Shown: piece after piece, positions 57,731 through 64,000 of the stretch
Layout of the letters: each line of letters opens with the position of its first letter
How positions within the stretch are numbered: position 1 is the stretch's first letter
From: Loripinus fragilis
Lineage: Eukaryota > Mollusca > Bivalvia > Lucinida > Lucinidae
Reading direction: 5' to 3'
DNA length: 64,000 bases
Assembly (NCBI GenBank): GCA_964019695.1
Contig: OZ026525.1
Location: 84,702,279-84,766,278, forward strand
Program-made: the position numbers and the translations under genes
Notes under the pieces: generated by a model
What the model was told of the DNA's origin: nothing
Database searches by the model: none
What the model saw: only the letters and a program-made list of their open reading frames with translations

Positions 57731-58189
57731 ATTAATTCTAAAAATAAATTCCATTTTTCGACGAATTGCCAAAATATATCATGCAGTATCTTGTCACAGC
57801 ATGGGATAACAAGTAAACATGCACATTTTCTTAAAAGTTTGAGGTCATGGGCAGTAATTTAAGTTAAAAGAAAGAAGCTGGCTGAAGATTACAACCGTTT
57901 TAGCTCGATAATTAGGACTAGTGTTATCATTTTATATTTCTAGAAAATTGGTCAAATGCTGTTAACTTCAATATGAGATTCTGAAAAAATAAGCACGGTG
58001 ACATATCCTTTTTATTTCATAAATGGATAGCCCATGCATAAAACAAACTGTATGCAAAGTATTGAAAATATTTCAATATGGAAAGTATTTAGTAGCATAT
58101 GTCCTTAAGCTGATTAAAAAGGTGAAAATCTGAAAACATTTCGTTAAGCGATATTTGATGAAAATGTGTACAGGTAGGACCCACAGGAG
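57731..58189. other. AT-rich, no gene seen
   Basis: Nothing supported. Confidence 0.4.
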
Positions 58190-58797
58190 TGATTGGCAGT
58201 TGGCAATCGATTGCACTCGTTCTTGTTAGCACGAATGCGTACTTGTTTACAAACTTTTATCAAATATCGCAAGTAAGACGGTTATTTTGAGTAAAATTAA
58301 GAAATTTGGTCACTGTATATGCGGCAACTTTAATATTCATATCTGTGCATGGTTCGGCTATTTCTTCTGCTGAAGAAGAAATTTATAATTTGCTAAAGAG
58401 TTAACAAGTTGTTTGAGCCGCAGGCGTGAGTGCATTTCACGAAAAGGATGACCATATAGTCTGATCTGGATTCTACAATTAGTCAAATAGTTAAGCAGTC
58501 TGTCATTTAGCACTGAGAATACAATTTACCTACAACTGAAAGAAAGTTTAGAGGACAGTAGCGAATCCTTTAGAAGAACTGGGGAAATCATAGCTATGCA
58601 ATATACCAGTGTCAAAATATAGGTTAGATAAAGAATATTATCTTATAAGTGGCGTCTGGGAGTGAAATAATGCCATGCAACACTAATGGTATACAGCTTA
58701 AGGGGAAACGTTTTGACGTCAATAACAACGTTGCGTACATAATAACACAATTATAACGCTTTTATGCCAGAAATGAGATTTCAGAGTAACATATGAT

Positions 58798-58958
58798 AAT
58801 AGAATCTAACACTCGTGCTCTTGTATTATTGAATTAATTTAACTCGTTCCAAAAAGAGATAAAGTTCTCGACAAGCCTCGCATTTGATCTCTTTTTTTCA
58901 ACTCGTTTAATAAATTCAATAAAACATGAGCACTCATGTAAGATCCTCTATTAAGACA
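58798..58958. mobile_element. 160-bp hairpin MITE
   Basis: AATAGAATCTAACACTCGTG and CATGTAAGATCCTCTATT are the outer arms. TTGAATTAATTTAACTCGTT and AACTCGTTTAATAAATTCAA are the inner ones, and AGAGATAAA/TTTGATCTCT the innermost. Confidence 0.8.
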
Positions 58959-59239
58959 TCAATACTTTTTTTGGAATTTCAAACCCTCCGATGGTAGCTT
59001 ATCATAACCAGTGCTTTTTCCGTTCTTTGCATTGTTTTACAACTTTTTCAACTTCTGAACGTAGGGTAAGAAACAATCTGTAAACAAAATATACAGAAAT
59101 ATTCCTATCGGCCCAAACGTTGTAGTGATTCTTTGTTATGTGATCACAAAAAAAGACAATCAAAAACAATATTTGACAGCACTTGTGCTAGATCTTATAT
59201 ATATAAAAGCATGGTAAAGAACTAGTTGTACATTAGCAT

Positions 59240-60365
59240 GGGTCAAGAAAATATTTTTCTACCAAAATGACAGCTGTGAGAACTTAGACAATTTTCCCCT
59301 ACGAACGTGTTTGTATATGCATAGATGGTGCCTTCATGGGCCGATCAACTCCTACCACAGCTTTTGATGGAACAATTTGATATTTTTCCTATACAATGTA
59401 GACACATTGAACATATGCATGAAGGAGTTTGGTTCAAAAACAATTTTTGCCAAAATGACAGCTGTGAGAACTTAGACAATTTGAAACATATGCATGAAGG
59501 AGTTTGGTTCAGAAATAATAATTTTTGCCAAAATGACAGCTGTGAGAACTTAGACAATTTGAAACATATGCATGTAGGAGTTTGGTTCAGAAAAAATAAT
59601 TTTTGCCAAAATGACAGCTGTGAGAACTTAGACAATATTTCCCTACTAGCGTGTTTGTATATTCATAGATGGTGCCTTCATGGGCCGATCAACTCCTACC
59701 ACAGTTTTTGATGGAGCAATTTGATACTTTGCCTATACAATGTAGATACATTGAACATATGCATGTAGGAGTTTGGTTTAGAAAAAATAATTTTTGACAA
59801 AATGACAGCTGTGAGAACTTAGTCAATATTTCCCTAATAGGGCTTTTTTATATGCATAGATGGTGCCTTTATGGGCCGATCAACTCCTACCACAGCTTTT
59901 GATGGAGCAATTTGATACTTTGCTGATACAATGTAAGCACATTGAACATATGCATGAAGGAGTTTGGTTCAGAAAAAATAGTTTTTGACAAAATTACAGC
60001 TGTGAGAACCTAGACAATTTTTTCTCTACTAATGTGTTTCTATATGCATTGATGGTGCCTTCATTGGGCCGAACAACTCCTACCACAGCTTTTGATGGAA
60101 CAATGTGATACTTTTCCTATACAATGAAGACACATTGAACATATGCATGAAGGAGTTTGGTTCACAAAAAATAATTTTTGACAAAATGACAGCTGTGAGA
60201 ACTTAGACAATTTTTCCCTAATATGGCTTTTGTATATGCATAGGTGGTGCCTTAATGGGCCAATCAAATCCTACCACAGCTTTTAATGGAGCAATTTTAT
60301 ACTTTGCCGATACAATGTAGACACATTGAACATATGCATGAAGGAGTGTTATCATTTTTGTTTGC
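59240..60365 (+). repeat. tandem array: ~191-bp unit with an internal 77-bp triplication
   Basis: GATGGTGCCTTCATGGG marks units at 59324, 59668, 59859, 60051 and 60243 (steps 344, 191, 192, 192). The first unit is longer by two extra 77-78 bp copies of GACAGCTGTGAGAACTTAGA.. (59457, 59534, 59612). Because 78 is divisible by three, the triplication keeps a reading frame open, which explains the 128-codon ORF there. I do not consider that ORF coding. Confidence 0.95.
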
Positions 60366-60760
60366 ACAGATTATACTGAAATCTTCTTTTCAAAACTAAA
60401 GTCTGCTGGTTTGAACTATAACTTGACAATTAGCAAGTTTTTTCTCTGACTCTTACGGTGCGGGGGTATCTAATAAGCATTGCTTATTGACTTTTTTCAG
60501 TTAGCCCTGTAAAGTACAAATTTGCTTAATATTTTTTGACAAATCTATTTGCATTAAATTTGTGTGTGTTCAAAAAAGCCCCTAAATCTACTTAGATATG
60601 CATAAATGTTTAAGGCCTGCTTTGTTTAAATGACATAATTATGTGCTATAATGCCATATTTTAGTGTCAATTTTGCAAATGCCAATTTTGCCATATGATC
60701 GTTTTAACCCTTTATATACTAGATACCTGTAAACGGGTACTTTGGCAAACACTGAAAAAA
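60366..60760. other. no gene seen
   Basis: AT-rich, with a short ATAAGCATTGCTTAT palindrome near 60473. Confidence 0.4.
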
Positions 60761-61340
60761 TAGTTAGTATGATCAAGAAAAACCACAATCACAAGACGCT
60801 AAAAAGACAAACTAAGCAAAGCAACCAGCTTTCTCTTCCCCATCAAGTCGATTGCAAAAGTAGTATGGACATAACGTTACGTAGCACAAACATTGAACAA
60901 TTACAGACTCCCACAATGGGAGTAACAAAAAACAACAAATCAACAACAACAGAACCACCGCCTTAGAACGAAAGGCAACCTAAGCCACGGCGGGGGGGGG
61001 GGTCTTAAATTCATATAACTGGTACCATAATTTCACCCTGCTGTTTTTTAAGTACAATAAATGTTCGGATCGCATGGAGGCCTTTAAACTATTGCAATGT
61101 GTCATCCTGGAGAAACACTCTAATCAAATCAACATACCATGATGAAACAAAGAAAAAGGGCTCATGACTCACAGATTGTCAGAGCTAAAGATAACCTCAA
61201 ATTAAGTCACGGTGGGCTCGGCTACCTGATAAGTATCAGGCACCAAACCACCAATTAAAGCTTTACGCCAGAGCCGTCATAGAGTCTGAGGCCTGACCCA
61301 CAGTCGTGCAATTCAAAAAGGAAACCATAGCTATGTTAAA
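60761..61340 (-). mobile_element. retroelement 3' end, family 2, longest copy
   Basis: It runs from TAGTTAGTATGATCAAG through the conserved block, CGCATGGAGGCC, GAGAAACACTCTAATCAAAT and AGCCGTCATAGAGTCTGAGG to the C-terminal RT sequence of copy R4. This shows that family 2, like family 1, is the 3' region of a related RT element. Confidence 0.85.
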
Positions 61341-61937
61341 ACCAGGTATGCAGACTGTCGCATGACATCCAAGTTATATCCAAACTTCATATAACGTTTG
61401 ATAATCTTTTTAATTGATCACTTAAGTTAGATTTTCAAACAATTCTTTTCAATTTACAAACTAAATCAGCATAAAATGTAGGTTCTGATATGCCTTGTTG
61501 CAGAAGAGTTTTTAACCCAGTGTTGTATTTAAAATTAACTCTGAGTCTCTGTGGTAGAATTTAAAAAAACTCTTTGCGAATTTTATGATACCTATAACCA
61601 TGTTTTAATAACTTAGCAGTCAAAAAAAGGTTTCTGTTTGTTGAAGACTTCATCATTAGAACACACTCTTACAAAACAAATAAGCTGAGAAATATATACA
61701 CCATAGGAAGGTGAGTGAGGAACATCTCCATCTATAAATGGGGAATTTATTATTTCAAAATTAAAATCATCCCGTTTGTCATAAATCTAAGAAGAAACTA
61801 TGCCATTTGTTTTTGACAAGTTCAAGTACAAAAACGGAGCTTCAGAATAAGAAAATTAGCCTTATTTATCTGAAGTTCAGTCGGATATATCTGACCTACT
61901 ATTTGTTCAATATAAGGATTATCAATATTTAGTGAAG

Positions 61938-62173
61938 TCAGTAAGGGTGCAAAGATCATGAAATGATACAATCAAGTACCACACCTGACCAAGGATACCA
62001 ATGGGAAAGTGACAAACTCACAATTAGACACCACAAACGAGAGCCAAGAGGTCAGCCCTTTCCCAGCAGGTGACCACAAAGCACATATAAACAGACGCAC
62101 ACAAAGACCTTGCAAACACAAGACAGAAAAAACATAAAAGATCCACAAAAGAAGTACCGCGTTGGAACGGTCA
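61938..62173 (-). mobile_element. family 1 3' end inserted in RT copy R4
   Basis: GTCAGTAAGGGTGCAAAGAT to TACCGCGTTGGAACGGTCAT. RT copy R4 continues on both sides (compare the uninterrupted copy near 730-790). Confidence 0.85.
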
Positions 62174-62487
62174 TCTAAATATCTGGAGGTGGTGGTAAAA
62201 GCTTCAGTGATGTCTGTTTGATTATTGTCTGAAAGAGATAACATAAAGTATCTCTCATAACAAAAAAAAAACAAATCTGCAACAAGAGGAGCATAATTAG
62301 TACCAATTGGAAAACCTACAATTTGTCTAATATAATTTCGAGCCAAATCTTATAAATATATAATATGGAGAGCATCAAACATTTTCTGACTTGACCACAA
62401 TTTATATCGTTTAGGTTGTTCAGAAGTAAAAAAGGCTTATTTTTATCATTACAAGCAAGATAAAGTGAGCCCTCTCTGATAAAATTA

Positions 62488-62586
62488 AGAAAGAGGGCAA
62501 AAATCAGTAATCGATATAATCAAGCATCACACCTGAACCAGGATACCAATGGGAAAGTGACAACTTCACAATTAGACATCACAAAC
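62488..62586 (-). mobile_element. family 1 3' end, 100-bp copy, inserted in RT copy R4
   Basis: AGAGGGCAAAAATCAGTAAT to ACAATTAGACATCACAAACG. The RT sequence resumes with TTTTTCAATTAATTCCG (compare 1084-1110). Confidence 0.8.
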
Positions 62587-62910
62587 GTTTTTCAATTAAT
62601 TCCGTTAGTTTTTCTTTGATTAGATTACGAGACAACGTAGTATAGAGCGTAGAAAAATTATATGTAGACAGTCTTGATGCTAGAAAACATGACTGATGTC
62701 TCATCTAGCCTGTTATGCGCACATGCTTTAGCAGTGCTAAGTACTTGCTTTAGGGTGTTCATATAGTATCTTTTTCAAATGACCACACCAGTCTTAGCAG
62801 CTTTATCTGCGGGAGCCAAAACGAACCTCCTATGGGTTTCCTGGATACCTTTCTTTAAATTTCTAAAAGTAAATTTAGGTTAAGGTGGAAGAAGATCTAA
62901 AGGACCTCAC

Positions 62911-64000
62911 GGTGGCAAGGGGAATCACAGTGTATCGCTACCTATAATTTTGATAAAAAAATTAAAGTTGATAAAATGCTTCCATCTTCATATATAAGCT
63001 CGCTGTTGGTCTCTATTTTATGGTTTTGCGTTTGATTTCCTATTTCCATGAATGTACAGCTATATATTAGCTATATTTTGGGGCTAAAATGGTTACTTTT
63101 TGTATTATGTATATAGGAAATAGAAAAATATTTTTAAAACATCATCCCCTCCGAGTCCCAATTAATCCTTTTGCACATAAGTGTGTTCTCATATTTTACA
63201 TAATATATTTGAAAAGCTAGTTGGGACTCGGGGGGGGGGGGGAAGAATGATATCCCACAGCTCAAATTGTGACGTCTGGGCGAGCCCAAACATTAGCATT
63301 TGGATTTTTGGTGTGCTCTCTTGAAAATCTTTTTTTCCAGTGTAATGAAATAATTAGTACAAGTAAGCTTCCTTTTCATAACCCATTAGGCATGAAACAG
63401 TACACCGTTTTTAGCATATTTGATTTAGATTATGCTAATTGCCCTTTTACTAAATTCAGTTGGTAGATTATTTTGCACATATACTGTATCTATACAATAC
63501 TCATAAACTACATGGCCCTTGGCTAGATGTTCTTTATGCACGGATGAATGGTTATAGTACATTGCTACATAATATTGCACCAGGTAAATGCATTGTCATC
63601 AAGGTTGAATATGGACTATGGTTGCACTTCAAAATATTTCTTAACAAACAGATAGAAAAAACAACAACAAAAATAATCATTAAAATGCTCATTAATTTGG
63701 ACTTTAAAATACTTTTACTGTGATAAGTAATTGAGTATTGATGGTATAATAACCTTACACGTAAAAATAATCGATTTCTAAATGTTTTGGTGAAGTCAAA
63801 TTATGCAACCCTACCCCCCTTTGGCAGCGTCTCTTGTTTTGTTGGAGGGGTCTCTCTGTCTAATTATAATCGTAATTTGTTGCTAATACATCAAGCGTCC
63901 TATTCAAAAGGATACCAGTGATATCTTATGCATAATGAAGTTTTGGGAAGCATCTAAAAAATAGGCAGATACCCTATCAAAGTGTCAGAGGTCCTTGTTG
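62911..64000. other. no supported gene; one inverted repeat
   Basis: CCCCTCCGAGTCCCAATTAA (63147) pairs with TAGTTGGGACTCGGGGGG (63220), a 95-bp hairpin element. ORFs near 63269 and 63460 are AT-driven and not supported. Confidence 0.5.

Larger units (their letters stand above)
56250..58380. repeat. inverted repeats about 190-300 bp long flanking 1.6 kb
   Basis: 56262-56350 and 56440-56540 match the reverse complement of 58190-58375. Shared words are AACCATGCACAGATATGAAT, TTAAAGTTGCCGCAT and GCGATATTTGAT. The segment between holds a tRNA-like start, a perfect palindrome and SINE family 1. It may be one composite element with long TIRs. Confidence 0.6.
61340..62910 (-). pseudogene. reverse transcriptase (copy R4), longest, twice interrupted
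   Basis: On the minus strand from 62910 the pieces run: a VWSFEKDTIW-like block near 62760, then the NFSTLYTTL-type block near 62670 and FGSKLY. IRQIVGFPIGTNYAPLVADL with FFFCYERYFMLSLSDNNQ and TSRYLDD (catalytic palm) follow at 62340-62190. After a family 1 insertion, IYPTELQINKANF-like, KLLKHGYRYHKIRKEF-like and further C-terminal pieces run down to 61400. Two family 1 ends (61938-62173 and 62488-62586) are inserted. Stops are common. The GT-N-APL and YLDD boxes identify the RT. No endonuclease is seen, so assignment to Penelope-like elements is tentative. Confidence 0.8.

Noticed and set aside
59325..59711. 128-codon ORF with three repeated 26-residue blocks
   Set aside because: Produced by the 77-78 bp tandem triplication. 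The other units of the array are not open.

Overview
The window looks like intergenic or intronic DNA from a large, AT-rich, repeat-dense invertebrate genome. The best guess is a bivalve mollusc, possibly heterodont. The grounds are spliceosomal exons, tRNA-derived SINEs, non-LTR retroelements, many short inverted-repeat elements with a recurring GCCTGCGCAT..GCGCAGTCTGATC core, kilobase tandem arrays and GATA microsatellites. The species call is from memory of such genomes, not a search. Nothing is prokaryotic or viral: there are no operons, rRNA or CRISPR.

Host coding content is thin. Two serine-rich exon-like ORFs on the + strand (10773-11152 and 54443-54700) each start with an ATG in good context and end in phase 0 at a GTGAGC donor. 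They may be alternative first exons of one unrecognised gene whose common exons lie to the right of the window. If so, most of the window is one long intron. Other coding-like fragments are an 80-residue helix-turn-helix-like ORF (18107-18349), an 87-residue basic ORF (22813-23076) and a broken acidic ORF (48588-49009).

Most of the rest is mobile DNA. 1-10 kb: a tandem array, fragments of one reverse-transcriptase family and its 3' ends, a SINE, and a 1.34-kb TIR element inserted at TA inside a retroelement 3' end. 10-15 kb: exon A directly behind a retroelement tail, a ~129-bp tandem array, and a LINE split by a retroelement 3' end. 17-25 kb: MITEs, a second LINE on the minus strand, and a region with four identical spaced 17-mers. 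25-31 kb: TCTA/GATA arrays around a second region with a spaced GTGAATTACGTTACC motif, a minisatellite and a SINE. 32-35 kb: a decayed minus-strand copy of an uncharacterised repeat-associated gene family (GCD-type, possibly a PIN-fold nuclease), interrupted by an 840-bp palindrome. 38.5-51.7 kb: two inverted copies of one repeat. The left copy carries a 4.4-kb insertion holding a second GCD-type gene remnant between inverted arrays of a GTAACATACGTTACCC motif, and the right copy preserves the matching empty site. 52-64 kb: MITEs, a 43-bp palindromic minisatellite, exon B, RT fragments, a SINE and a ~191-bp tandem array.

The most interesting candidate is the 4.4-kb inserted unit plus the two other spaced-motif regions. 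They suggest a class of large DNA elements carrying long arrays of element-specific GTTAC-core sites, one of which encloses a GCD-type protein gene. All similarity statements come from reading by eye. Boundaries are approximate, usually within 5-30 bp.
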